Source: ZC4RG29 sp036563875 | GTDB taxonomy: Bacteria; Bacteroidota; Bacteroidia; Cytophagales; Cyclobacteriaceae | Assembly (NCBI GenBank): GCA_036563875.1 | Contig: DATCLO010000034.1 | Location: 1 to 64,000 of the forward strand | DNA: 64,000 nt | Direction: 5' to 3' | Part shown: positions 42,037 to 51,059 of the stretch, piece after piece | Layout: each line of letters starts with the position of its first letter | Numbering within the stretch: the stretch's first letter is position 1 | Made by a program: the position numbers and the translations under genes | The notes under the pieces: model-generated | Databases searched by the model: none | What the model was told of the DNA's origin: nothing | What the model saw: the letters and a program-made list of their open reading frames with translations, nothing else

Positions 42037-43482
42037 CTACTGCATCAACGCCCTGTCCTGCAACCGCACGCGATAAACTGAAACAAATGAGAGGGCAATC
42101 AGCAGCACGGACATGACGACGCCTACGGTGTATGAGACGCCGGTAGAGAGTTGAAATCCTTCGGGAGCAAGGAGCAGGTATGAAACCACCACTGCCGTCA
42201 TAAACGCCGACGGAATCAACGCTATCCAATAAGGTTTTCTTTCCTGAATCAGGTATGCAGTAACGGTCCACAAGGTAATCGCTGCCAGCGTTTGATTGGT
42301 CCAGGCGAAGTAACGCCACACAATGGCGAAATCAATCCGGGTCAGAACAAAACCAATCAGAAATAGGGGGATGCTGATGATTAGTCTGTTCTTCAACGGT
42401 CCCTGATTGAGCTTTACAAAGTCTGCGATAATAAGCCGCGCACTCCGAAATGCTGTATCACCCGATGTGATCGGAGCAGCTACCACACCCAACAATGCAA
42501 GTACGCCGCCCGCTGTACCCAACAGGCTGTTACAGATTTCGTTGACGACTACAGCAGCATTTCCCTGGTTCGCCGTCATCGTCTGATTGAGCGCTCCTAC
42601 ACCTCCATAGAAACTCATCCCGATAGCCGCCCAAATGAGCGCGACCACTCCTTCGGTTATCATTGCGCCATAGAAGATCGCCCTTCCCTGCTTTTCATTG
42701 GTCATGCATCTTGCCATCAGCGGCGACTGCGTAGCATGAAAGCCCGATATCGCTCCACAGGCAATGGTAATAAAAACCATCGGGAAGATCGGAAACTTGT
42801 CAGGCTCAGAATGCTGGTTCGTGAGGTTTGCCCAGGTAAGTTCAGGAACAGCAAACCCACCCGCCAACATCATTATCATTATCCCAACAGCCATGAACAG
42901 CAGCGCGAAACCAAAGACGGGGTATATTCTGCCAATAAGCTTATCGATTGGGACAATTGTGGAAACGATATAGTATATGAAGACGATCCAAACCCATGTA
43001 GTCAGGCCGGCAAAATTTCCGGTCATGTCGTCCAGTATCCTGGCAGGGCCCATGATGAACACTGCGCCCACCATGATGAGCAGCACGACCGTGAACGCAC
43101 GCATGAATTGCTTCACGCCGTTACCGAGATAATGTCCTGAGATTTCCGTAATGTTCTTGCCCTTATGTCTCAGCGAAAGCATTCCTGAAAAATAGTCATG
43201 AACAGCGCCAGCGAAGATTGCACCCAGTACGATCCAGAGAAATGCGACGGGCCCCCACATGGCGCCTGCAATCGCGCCGAATATGGGTCCCAATCCGGCG
43301 ATGTTCAGAAACTGGATCAGAAAGATTTTCCAGCCTGGCATCGTGACATAATCCACCCCGTCCGCCATCGCAACAGCGGGCGTCGGACGTTTGGCGTCTA
43401 CACCGAAAATTTTTTCCGCAACCCGGGAATAGATAAGGTACCCGGCAATCAGGGCTGCAACGGAAAGCAGAAAGGTTATCAT
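42037..43482 (-). CDS. cstA: Carbon starvation protein CstA (short form)
   Basis: A 481-residue polytopic membrane protein with many TMs. QFLNIAGLGPIFGAIAGAMW and GPVAFLWIVLGAIFAGAVHD, followed by ISGFHATQSPLMARCMTNEK, are CstA signatures. It is about 200 residues shorter than E. coli CstA at the C-terminus, as is common in this group. CstA-type proteins import peptides or pyruvate during carbon limitation. The gene is monocistronic, followed by no regulator. Confidence 0.92.
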   Translation of the reverse strand: MITFLLSVAALIAGYLIYSRVAEKIFGVDAKRPTPAVAMADGVDYVTMPGWKIFLIQFLNIAGLGPIFGAIAGAMWGPVAFLWIVLGAIFAGAVHDYFSGMLSLRHKGKNITEISGHYLGNGVKQFMRAFTVVLLIMVGAVFIMGPARILDDMTGNFAGLTTWVWIVFIYYIVSTIVPIDKLIGRIYPVFGFALLFMAVGIMIMMLAGGFAVPELTWANLTNQHSEPDKFPIFPMVFITIACGAISGFHATQSPLMARCMTNEKQGRAIFYGAMITEGVVALIWAAIGMSFYGGVGALNQTMTANQGNAAVVVNEICNSLLGTAGGVLALLGVVAAPITSGDTAFRSARLIIADFVKLNQGPLKNRLIISIPLFLIGFVLTRIDFAIVWRYFAWTNQTLAAITLWTVTAYLIQERKPYWIALIPSAFMTAVVVSYLLLAPEGFQLSTGVSYTVGVVMSVLLIALSFVSVYRVRLQDRALMQ

Positions 43483-43548
43483 AGATAAAGGTTCAGGCCA
43501 GCCTCATTCATACAATTATAACAGAACGCCAAGTCATCTACAATCGAT

Positions 43549-44949
43549 TTACCGCCGGTAAACCAGGGTGTCGGTAGCCAACACAGGTAAGTCATAGCCG
43601 CCCATATCGACCTCCAGACCAGGATTGTTCGCCCTCAGCTGAGCTACGGCATCTTCCTTCACATTCGTCCGGTACAAATACAACTTTCTCAAATTTCTGA
43701 GTTCCGGCAGGCCCGCCAGAGCCTCCTCTCCTACACCTGTTCCCGTAAGGTTCAGGTACACGAGATTAGGTAAGGCAGAAAGATCAATGCGCTCCGCATT
43801 GAACGATGAATTAGCAAGGCTCACCTTGCGCAGGTTGCGCAATAGAGTAATGGCTGTCATAACCGAATCAGGCAGCGTTTTGCCCTCAGCACGGAGGTCA
43901 ACGACCTGGTCGCGAAGCTTTCTTAACGGTTCGGCTACCGGTCCAAAGCTGCGAACGTTCAAAAAATCTACAGTGAGAAAACTGCTGTTCGCGGCGACTG
44001 GCATGACAAGCGCTCCGGCCTCTGCCAACGCCGCGATTGCTTTCGCATCGGCTGCATCCACGTCTTCATCCGGAAGCCAGGATGGATCTGCACTGGTCTG
44101 CAGAATACTCCAGTAACTTTTTATCCGCGGAGCGTTGTCCAGCGAAGCCACTTTCGCATTGAAGTCTGCACCTGACTCCACCCACGCCGCTATCAGTTCA
44201 ATTTCTGCAGACGATGGCTGTTCACGTTCGTTAGGCGGCATGTGGTCTTCGTGCTCCGCCGGCAAGAGCAGTCGCCTGCACAGCTCACCTTCGCGGCCAT
44301 TCAAAATCGGTCCACTATCTCCGCCCTTGCGAATGAATTCTTCGCTATCGAGTCGCAAGTTCCCCTTTTGCCGCTTCTCACTATGACAGGAATAACACCG
44401 CTGTTCCAGGATCGGACGTATCATGTCGGCATACAACACTGCCTCATCGGGATTGGAAATGACGGGCAATGCAAATGCCGTCTCACGCTGACGATTCCAG
44501 GGTGCATACTCCGTGAGAAAATCTCTTCCGTGGGTTAGTCCTGCACCAAGGTGGCCGGTAGCGACGACGAGTACCGTGAGGATGATGAACAAAGTACCAA
44601 CCAGGCCACGCTGATTACTCTTCCTCCACTTGGCAGCAGTTGCTGCCAGGGCTACCACGGCTGTTGCAATGCCCGACCACTGATGCCGGTCCAGCGTGCT
44701 CTGATCGTAACCACCTTCCTGAGAAATGAAGTATCCGGTTAATGCTGAGAATACCGCAGCTACAGAACCGAGCAACATTAACGGAAGTACACTAAACTTC
44801 AGGCCCCTGAAATGATGGCTACGCGACATCACCTCAAAGACGAAAGCCGTCAGCAGCAGCACAATGGGGAAGTGAACCAGAAGTGGATGAAAACGCCCGA
44901 GAAACAGCATTACAGGGAAATCCTTTTCTTTAGCGTTCTCATGCGACAA
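43549..44949 (-). CDS. Membrane c-type cytochrome with leucine-rich repeats
   Basis: A 466-residue protein. Four or so TMs at the N-terminus (GRFHPLLVHFPIVLLLTAFV, DUF2231-like) are followed by a PSCyt1-type domain with heme motif CYSCH in EQRCYSCHSEKRQKGNLRLD. The C-terminal third has leucine-rich repeats (LPNLVYLNLTGTGVGEEALA and LRNLRKLYLYRTNVKEDAVA). This order is known from planctomycetes and verrucomicrobia and from some Bacteroidota. It is the last gene of the operon and overlaps the DUF1501 gene by 11 bp. Function is unknown; a respiratory or surface electron-transfer role is inference. Confidence 0.82.
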   Translation of the reverse strand: MSHENAKEKDFPVMLFLGRFHPLLVHFPIVLLLTAFVFEVMSRSHHFRGLKFSVLPLMLLGSVAAVFSALTGYFISQEGGYDQSTLDRHQWSGIATAVVALAATAAKWRKSNQRGLVGTLFIILTVLVVATGHLGAGLTHGRDFLTEYAPWNRQRETAFALPVISNPDEAVLYADMIRPILEQRCYSCHSEKRQKGNLRLDSEEFIRKGGDSGPILNGREGELCRRLLLPAEHEDHMPPNEREQPSSAEIELIAAWVESGADFNAKVASLDNAPRIKSYWSILQTSADPSWLPDEDVDAADAKAIAALAEAGALVMPVAANSSFLTVDFLNVRSFGPVAEPLRKLRDQVVDLRAEGKTLPDSVMTAITLLRNLRKVSLANSSFNAERIDLSALPNLVYLNLTGTGVGEEALAGLPELRNLRKLYLYRTNVKEDAVAQLRANNPGLEVDMGGYDLPVLATDTLVYRR

Positions 44950-46408
44950 TCTCTGTTATGACCTTTCCGGCAACGTCTGTCAGTCGGAAAGGTCGACCCT
45001 GGAACTGATAGGTGAGCTCCTCGTGATTCAGACCAAGCTGATTGAGTATTGTCGCCTGTACGTCGTGAACACTCACCTTACCGCGTACAGGATAGTATCC
45101 GATTTCATCCGTCTCGCCCCACGTCACACCTTTCTTAATTCCACCACCGGCCATCCACATGGTGAAAGCCTCCAGATGGTGGTCGCGTCCCATAAATGGC
45201 ATCTCTTTGCCGTCGCGATTTTCCTTCATCGGTGTGCGTCCGAATTCGCCACCCCAGACAACAAGCGTTTCGTCGAGTAAGCCTCGTTGTTTCAGGTCGA
45301 GTATTAAGGCGGTCATCGGGCGGTCGATCTCACGACACTTGTTTCGCAACCCGATGTCAATGGCCGTTGCCGGATCCGTTCCGTGCGCATCCCATCCCCA
45401 GTCGAACAACTGAACATACCTTACACCCTTCTCGACGAGCTTACGTGCCAGCAGGCAGTTGTTGGCAAACGATGTCTTGCCCGGTGTTGTGCCATACAGT
45501 TTGTGAATGTACTCAGGCTCATCATTGATGTTCATGACCTCCGGCACTGAGATCTGCATTCGATACGCCATCTCGTATTGTGCAATGCGAGTGAGTGTTT
45601 CCGGATCGTTAAATTCCTTGTAGTGCTCTGCGTTCACTTGGTTGATGGCATCGATCATTTCTCCTTTCAATGCACGATCAACACCTTCCGGATCGCTGAG
45701 GAACAATACGGGATCTCCTTCTGACCGACATTGTACACCCTGATAAACCGACGGGAGAAAACCGCTGCCCCAGACACTCTTGCCCGCGTCCGGAGTGTTG
45801 CCTCCTGAGGTGAGAACGACAAATCCCGGAAGGTCATTGTTTTCAGAGCCGAGTCCGTACGTCACCCACGAACCGATGCTGGGCCGGCCAAGCCTCGGCG
45901 TACCTGTGTGAACAAACAGCTGTGCCGGTGCATGATTGAACTGATCCGTGTGAACCCCTTTGAGGAAGGACACCTCATCGGCGATGGATGCAAAGTGCGG
46001 AAGACAGTCCGACACCCATGCACCTGAATCGCCACGCTGGCGGAAATTGGCCTGAGGCCCCATCATCTTTGGTACACCGCGAATAAAGGCAAATGTCTTT
46101 CCCTCGAGCAGTGAAGGAGGACAAAGCTGATCGTGCAACTTCATCAGCTCGGGTTTGTAATCGAACAACTCAAGCTGCGAAGGGGCACCCGCCATGTGGA
46201 GGTAAATTACGCGCTTCGCCTTGGGCGCAAAGTGTGGAGGTCGCGGCGCCATCGGGTTCAATACGCGATCCATCGCACGTATTGCTTCCTCCTTACGTCT
46301 GCCACAACCCGGCATCAGGGTGCCTAATGCCAGCGCACCAAGACCCAGCGCACTTTCCACGATAAAGTGTCGGCGACTAACATTTAGCAGATGCTTCGGA
46401 TCAATCAT
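44939..46408 (-). CDS. DUF1501 family Tat-exported protein
   Basis: A 489-residue protein with a twin-arginine signal (SRRHFIVESALGLGALAL). The body is the DUF1501 domain, an alkaline-phosphatase-like fold related to sulfatases: LHMAGAPSQLELFDYKPELM at the front and VVWGGEFGRTPMKENRDGKE towards the end. GWDAHG and DHHLEAFTMWMAGGG are conserved family blocks. Tat export suggests it folds, perhaps with metal, before crossing the membrane. It lies three bases after the DUF1549/DUF1553 gene and overlaps the LRR cytochrome gene. Such pairs are characteristic of planctomycetes. Confidence 0.88.
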   Translation of the reverse strand: MIDPKHLLNVSRRHFIVESALGLGALALGTLMPGCGRRKEEAIRAMDRVLNPMAPRPPHFAPKAKRVIYLHMAGAPSQLELFDYKPELMKLHDQLCPPSLLEGKTFAFIRGVPKMMGPQANFRQRGDSGAWVSDCLPHFASIADEVSFLKGVHTDQFNHAPAQLFVHTGTPRLGRPSIGSWVTYGLGSENNDLPGFVVLTSGGNTPDAGKSVWGSGFLPSVYQGVQCRSEGDPVLFLSDPEGVDRALKGEMIDAINQVNAEHYKEFNDPETLTRIAQYEMAYRMQISVPEVMNINDEPEYIHKLYGTTPGKTSFANNCLLARKLVEKGVRYVQLFDWGWDAHGTDPATAIDIGLRNKCREIDRPMTALILDLKQRGLLDETLVVWGGEFGRTPMKENRDGKEMPFMGRDHHLEAFTMWMAGGGIKKGVTWGETDEIGYYPVRGKVSVHDVQATILNQLGLNHEELTYQFQGRPFRLTDVAGKVITEIVA

Positions 46409-46411
46409 GCT

Positions 46412-49096
46412 TTATTCGTTATTGATAAATTCATCCAGGTTAAGTAAGGCGGTCGCTACAATGGTCATTGCATCGAATTTTGGATCGCCGCTGCGTGCCA
46501 GACCTTGTTGGTCTGCCGATGCATAACGATCAATGGCCTTACCATAGAGGGACTCGAGTATTGAAAGCTTTTCCGGAGGCGGATCGCGGAACAGCGCCAT
46601 GCGATACCCCGCGCGAATCTGTTCGCGCGCATCACTTCCAGCATCCATCATCCGTCGCGCCAGATGTTCGGCGGCTTCTACATACACAGGATCGTTAAGC
46701 GTAACCAGTGCCTGCAGAGGCGTATTCGTAGGAATTCTTCTGACCAGGCAGACCTCACGGCTTGACGCATCAAAAGTGACAGCGGAAGGATACGGACTTG
46801 TGCGTTTAAGGAACGTGTACACCGCCCTCCTGTACTTGTCCTCGCCTTCGCTCATGATCCACTTTTCGCTATTGTACACCGACATCCAAATCTTGTCAGG
46901 CTGATACGGCATTACACCGGGTCCGTGCATCTTGTCGCTTAGCAGTCCGCTTACTGCGAGCGCCTGATCACGCACCTGCTCCGCGGTAAGGCGCATACGC
47001 GGCCCGCGTGCCAGGAGTCGGTTCTTAGGATCGACTTCCAGCTTCTCCGGCGTCATCTTTGAATCTTGCCGATAGGTTGACGACATCACGATCTCTTTCA
47101 GTACCCGCTTCATGCTCCAGTCGTAATCATGCATAAAGCGCAAGGCAAGCCAATCGAGAAGCGGCTGATTTGCAGGCAGGTCTCCTTCGGTGCCGAAGTC
47201 TTCCAGCGACTCGACAATTCCAAGTCCAAACAATTGCTCCCACAGTCTATTCACTACTGTGCGCGCTGTCAGTGGATTGTCCTCATGCACGAGCCATTTG
47301 GCAAATCCGAGCCGGTTACGCGGCAGGTCAGAGGGCCAGTCGTTCAACGCCTCGGGCACATCAGGCTCTACCTCCTCACCGTGCACCAGCCAGTTACCTC
47401 TCTCAAACACCCAGGTCTTTCGACGTAGCTCCTCGGGATTTTCCACCATTACGGGTGTAGTTTCAACTGGAGCGTTCAGCAGCGACAGGAAGGTCTTGTT
47501 GATTTCATCGTTTGATCCACCCGGCAAATCATCGCGGAAAGTCAGCCACTCAACCATGCAGACTGCGTGGTCCGCTGGGATCGCAGGATTGCTAAAGACA
47601 AAATACACGTCGTGTTTGCCCGTTGTGGGCCGCAAGGGAATGTTAACCCAGGTATTGCCTTTTGTACGGGGGATGCGGTAGTGGGCTATTCTCTCGCCGG
47701 TAGGACTGCCTAGTCGAAGTTCCATCGTTCCTCCTTCGTAGTACGACCAGAACTTCATCAGCATATTCTTTTTTCCCGTGAGGTCTATCTCCTTCAAACG
47801 GCAACTCCCCCCATGTCGCACGCCCATCCACTTGGTGTCTACCAGGGCGCCATTTACATATTCATCCGCGTCATGCGCGTGACGTTTGGGTTCGAGGGTG
47901 CGGAGAAAGCGCCCCACTTCGGTTTCTTTTTCGAGACCTGCGTTTTGTTTAACCCATTGAAGAATCCTTTCAAGCTTTGCCTGATCTTCTTCTGAATAGA
48001 ATCGCAGGTTGGGTTCTTCGCCGGGTGTGTCCTCATCACGTGTGTTGTTGAAGAACGCCATCACTTTGTAGTATTCTTCGTGTCGGAACGGGTCGTAGGG
48101 ATGGCTATGACATTGAACACATCCGAAAGTAGTGCTCTGCCACACCTGCATGGTTGTATTTACACGGTCAATTACACTTGCCGTCCTGAATTCTTCGTCG
48201 ATGGTTCCCCCTTCGTCGTTGTTCATTGTGTTGCGGTGGAAGCCGGTAGCAACGAGTTGATCATCTGTGGGTGACGGTAGTAGGTCGCCGGCAAGTTGTT
48301 CGATCGTAAACTGATCGAAGGGCATGTCGTCGTTGAGCGCCTTAATGACCCAATCGCGATAACGCCATATCGTTCGAGAGCCATCTTTTTCGTATCCGTT
48401 CGTGTCGGCATAACGCGCCATATCGAGCCACCACGATGCCCACTTCTCTCCATAGCGGGGCGATTTGAGCAACTCGTCAACTATCTTCTCGTAAGCATTC
48501 GGGTCTGTATCCGCTTCGAAGGCTTTGACTTTCTCCAGCGTGGGCGGCAGTCCGATAAGATCCAGATAAACCCTGCGGATCAGTGTCGCGCGTGGAGCTT
48601 CCGGAGCCGGCATCAGGCCGTGTTCCTCAATACCAGCGAGGATGAACTTGTCAATTTCGTTGGTTGCCCAATCGGAATTGTCGGGTTCCGGGATTTCAGG
48701 CTCCTTCGGTGGAATGTATGCCCAGTGCTCGCCCCATTCGGCCCCCTGTCGGATCCATTCAGTGAGCAGTTCAATTTCTTCGGATGACAGTGGGTCTTCC
48801 TTGTAAGGCATTCGCTCCTCCGGATCCGAGGCTTTGAGCCGACGGATCATTTCGCTTTTCTCGGGATGGCCCGGAACGATGGCGAGTTTTCCTGATTCAG
48901 TGGTGTCCAGCGCGTCCTGTCGGAAAAGAACGCTGAAGCCACCGTTCCGCTTCACACCACCATGGCAGGAAATGCAGTTCTTGTTGAGGATGGGTTTGAT
49001 CTGCGCATTGAAGTCAATTCTTTCCTCGCGGCATGCGCCCAGAACAAGGGCCAGTAAGGCTGTGATTATCGCCTGTGATTTCCAGGTCAGTTTCAT
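46412..49096 (-). CDS. PSCyt1-DUF1549-DUF1553 cytochrome lipoprotein
   Basis: About 894 residues from the ATG at 49096; the open frame upstream is not family-like. A lipoprotein signal ends in LGAC (ALLALVLGACREER). Next comes the PSCyt1 domain with heme motif CISCH in NCISCHGGVKRNGG. Then DUF1549 (LIRRVYLDLIGLPPTLEKVK, WWLDMARYADTNGYEKDGSR), an intervening carbohydrate-binding-like beta domain (residues about 440-560) and DUF1553 (NPLTARTVVNRLWEQLFGLG and MKRVLKEIVMSSTYRQDSKM). It is the first gene of the three-gene operon with DUF1501 and the LRR cytochrome. The family is expanded in planctomycetes; its reaction is unknown. Confidence 0.9.
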   Translation of the reverse strand: MKLTWKSQAIITALLALVLGACREERIDFNAQIKPILNKNCISCHGGVKRNGGFSVLFRQDALDTTESGKLAIVPGHPEKSEMIRRLKASDPEERMPYKEDPLSSEEIELLTEWIRQGAEWGEHWAYIPPKEPEIPEPDNSDWATNEIDKFILAGIEEHGLMPAPEAPRATLIRRVYLDLIGLPPTLEKVKAFEADTDPNAYEKIVDELLKSPRYGEKWASWWLDMARYADTNGYEKDGSRTIWRYRDWVIKALNDDMPFDQFTIEQLAGDLLPSPTDDQLVATGFHRNTMNNDEGGTIDEEFRTASVIDRVNTTMQVWQSTTFGCVQCHSHPYDPFRHEEYYKVMAFFNNTRDEDTPGEEPNLRFYSEEDQAKLERILQWVKQNAGLEKETEVGRFLRTLEPKRHAHDADEYVNGALVDTKWMGVRHGGSCRLKEIDLTGKKNMLMKFWSYYEGGTMELRLGSPTGERIAHYRIPRTKGNTWVNIPLRPTTGKHDVYFVFSNPAIPADHAVCMVEWLTFRDDLPGGSNDEINKTFLSLLNAPVETTPVMVENPEELRRKTWVFERGNWLVHGEEVEPDVPEALNDWPSDLPRNRLGFAKWLVHEDNPLTARTVVNRLWEQLFGLGIVESLEDFGTEGDLPANQPLLDWLALRFMHDYDWSMKRVLKEIVMSSTYRQDSKMTPEKLEVDPKNRLLARGPRMRLTAEQVRDQALAVSGLLSDKMHGPGVMPYQPDKIWMSVYNSEKWIMSEGEDKYRRAVYTFLKRTSPYPSAVTFDASSREVCLVRRIPTNTPLQALVTLNDPVYVEAAEHLARRMMDAGSDAREQIRAGYRMALFRDPPPEKLSILESLYGKAIDRYASADQQGLARSGDPKFDAMTIVATALLNLDEFINNE

Positions 49097-49223
49097 TTGG
49101 ACAGATTCACTCTCCGCGGCAGGTCTTTCAGCAATCGATACAGTCCATGAAATTTGACAAATTCCCGCGCGAAATGCAAGCTGGACTGGCGCGGTCAACC
49201 GGTTCTACCTACCTTTCACATTC

Positions 49224-49739
49224 ATGGAACAAGTAATCCTCGTAGATGTCCACGACCGGGAAATCGGGACAATGGAAAAAATGGAGGCGCATCGAAAAGG
49301 TGCGTTGCACCGGGCATTTTCCATAATGGTCTTCAACTCCAAAGGTGAGGTCCTGCTGCAAAAGCGCGCACAGGGCAAATATCATAGCGGGGGTCTATGG
49401 ACAAATGCCTGTTGCAGTCACCCAAACCCCGGCGATAACATTAGTGATACGATATCCCGCAAGCTGATGTCAGAAATGGGAATTGCGCTTGTCCCGACTT
49501 TCGCCTTCAAATTTTTGTATCGTGCGGATGTGGGTAACGGGCTGATCGAACATGAATACGATCATGTGTATTCCGGCACATGCGACACAACCCCTTCCAT
49601 CAATCATTCCGAGGTTGAAGATTGGAAATTCATGTCCCCGGCAGCCTTGCTGGAACACATCGATGCCTTCCCCGCCCTGTACACACCCTGGTTTCGGATC
49701 ATGCTAAACCATCCGGAATTGATGAGGGTGCCGAAATAA
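49224..49739 (+). CDS. idi: Isopentenyl-diphosphate delta-isomerase, type I
   Basis: A 171-residue Nudix-fold enzyme. Metal-site and active-site elements are RKGALHRAFSIMVFNSKGEV, LWTNACCSHPNPGDN with the catalytic cysteine, and the glutamate-bearing YDHVYSGTCD and SEVEDWKFMSP. It interconverts IPP and DMAPP for isoprenoid synthesis. It sits 64 bp upstream of a lycopene-cyclase-like gene, consistent with a carotenoid link. It is divergent from the DUF1549 operon. Confidence 0.94.
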   Translation: MEQVILVDVHDREIGTMEKMEAHRKGALHRAFSIMVFNSKGEVLLQKRAQGKYHSGGLWTNACCSHPNPGDNISDTISRKLMSEMGIALVPTFAFKFLYRADVGNGLIEHEYDHVYSGTCDTTPSINHSEVEDWKFMSPAALLEHIDAFPALYTPWFRIMLNHPELMRVPK

Positions 49740-49803
49740 GGCACCATTTGCGATTATTCGTTTATCGGTGTAAAATGGGTCACGGTTCGCCAAACCTCAA
49801 CAT

Positions 49804-50505
49804 TTGACGTCGTCTTTGCATTACCTGTTCCTCGACCTACTCTATCTCGGTATTCCCGTCTTGTTGAGCTTTACGGGAAAGGCACCGCTCTTTCGAAAGT
49901 GGAAGTACCTGCTTCCCTCCGTGATCTTCACCTCGATAGTGTTTTTCTTAATCGACGCGGCAATCGCATCCACGGGAAGCCTTGAAGTAAATGCTGACAG
50001 GGTCGCAGGATTTCGGGTTATAGGCCTGCCACTCGATCACCTGCTTGGATTTATATCACTTGCTTACGCTGGACCCTTTATCTATCACACACTAAACCAC
50101 CTTATCGAACGTGACTACATATACTTTCACCACGAACTCATCTCGAGCGCGTTAAGTGTGTTGTTCATGGTGCTGGGGATCTACCAGCTCGACAAAGCCT
50201 TCACGGGCGTGACATTTCTCGGCCTCGGATTATTCCTCGCGTTTCAGATGATCGTGCTGAAACCTCGTTACATGAGCCGGTTCTACTTCGCTACACCGGT
50301 CATACTGGTCGTGATAATTCCCTTTTATCTTTTCCTAACCGGAACGTATACGAATCAACTCATCTTGTGGCATGACGAAGATCACACCCTCGGCATACGC
50401 GTTTGGACCGCACCTCTGGAAGTGATAGTGCATGGATGGTTTGTTGTGCTTGCCGCAGTAACGGGATATGAATGGTTGAGGATGAGAGCAGGAGACTGGG
50501 AGTAG
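49804..50505 (+). CDS. Divergent lycopene-cyclase-domain membrane protein
   Basis: A 233-residue polytopic protein from a TTG start. Two homologous halves recall the CrtYcd/CarR lycopene cyclase domain: PLFRKWKYLLPSVIFTSIVF to GFRVIGLPLDHLLGFISLAY in the first, and LGIRVWTAPLEVIVHGWFVV in the second. The family's PLEE motif is PLDH here (residues 76-79), the tryptophan of the WD motif is absent (FLID, D51), and the second half has PLE (204-206) without the following D. It may be a carotenoid enzyme with altered activity or one that has lost it. Position after idi supports an isoprenoid role. Confidence 0.68.
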   Translation: MTSSLHYLFLDLLYLGIPVLLSFTGKAPLFRKWKYLLPSVIFTSIVFFLIDAAIASTGSLEVNADRVAGFRVIGLPLDHLLGFISLAYAGPFIYHTLNHLIERDYIYFHHELISSALSVLFMVLGIYQLDKAFTGVTFLGLGLFLAFQMIVLKPRYMSRFYFATPVILVVIIPFYLFLTGTYTNQLILWHDEDHTLGIRVWTAPLEVIVHGWFVVLAAVTGYEWLRMRAGDWE

Positions 50506-50513
50506 GTCACAGT

Positions 50514-50540
50514 ATGAGTGTGAGTGTGAGAGTGAGAGTG
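50514..50540. repeat. GTGTGA/GTGAGA microsatellite
   Basis: Imperfect tandem hexamers (GTGTGA then GTGAGA) start nine bases after the stop of the lycopene-cyclase-like gene. Such runs can change length by slippage. Confidence 0.6.
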
Positions 50541-50577
50541 CCATGAAGCAGGCCTCCTTAGGTCGGCCGCTTCATGG
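50541..50577. terminator. Hairpin between convergent genes
   Basis: CCATGAAGC-A-GGCC pairs with GGCC-GCTTCATGG: 13 bp with a single bulged A, loop of ten bases. There is a T-rich stretch only on one side (TTG). It probably ends transcription from both sides. Confidence 0.6.
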
Positions 50578-50593
50578 TTGAGGTTGGGGAGTC

Positions 50594-50624
50594 TGATCGC
50601 CGATTACCGGTTACTTATTACCGG
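50594..50624. repeat. GATCGCCGATTACCGG repeat, copy 4
   Basis: TGATCGCCGATTACCGGTTA continues to CTTATTACCGG. It belongs to the family at 24554, 34879, 39803 and 61316. It ends directly at the stop codon (TAG, minus strand) of the small basic protein. Confidence 0.65.
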
Positions 50625-50942
50625 CTAGGGCCGGCCAACCACGGCCTCCGGTCGGGATTCCTCTGCCAGCAACGCCGCTGCCTGTTTTCTGGCTTTCTTT
50701 TTTCCTATGAGAACGTCTTCAACGTATGTCAGATCTGCGGATTTCTTTTTCTCTTTCTTCTCCTTCTTGCGTTCGGCTTTCAGGATGTCCGAGTATTCCG
50801 CAGCGATCTTTCTGGCGCTTTTGTCCAGCAATTTTCTGATCTTCCTGGAAGCCTTGGGGAGCTGAAGTCCTTCCAGAGCCTCGCGCAGCGAGCCGGTCAC
50901 CATTTCCCGGAGCTCCTTCTTCGAGATTTTGTTCCTGGCCAT
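50625..50942 (-). CDS. Small basic, charged helical protein
   Basis: A 105-residue protein rich in Lys, Ala and Glu. A predicted helical region KISKKELREMVTGSLREALE leads into a strongly charged segment KAERKKEKKEKKKSADLTYV and a C-terminal KKKARKQAAALLAEESRP. I recognise no family; the composition recalls histone H1-like or ribosome-associated proteins. No signal peptide is present. The stop codon abuts an intergenic repeat, as for several other genes here. Confidence 0.55.
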   Translation of the reverse strand: MARNKISKKELREMVTGSLREALEGLQLPKASRKIRKLLDKSARKIAAEYSDILKAERKKEKKEKKKSADLTYVEDVLIGKKKARKQAAALLAEESRPEAVVGRP

Positions 50943-51017
50943 GACAAGGGTTGTTAGACCCTTCCAAGGTACTAACGATCCCCGACACTTAGAAACCGGG
51001 AGAAAAATAAATCGGAA

Positions 51018-51053
51018 GTTAATACACAGGCATGTAACAGCCTGTGTATTAAC
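51018..51053. terminator. 14-bp stem hairpin after efflux operon
   Basis: GTTAATACACAGGC and GCCTGTGTATTAAC are perfect 14-bp inverted arms around ATGTAACA, six bases after the permease stop at 51060 on the minus strand. It lacks a U-run but is the strongest perfect stem in the window and probably ends the operon transcript. Confidence 0.65.
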
Positions 51054-51059
51054 TATTTA

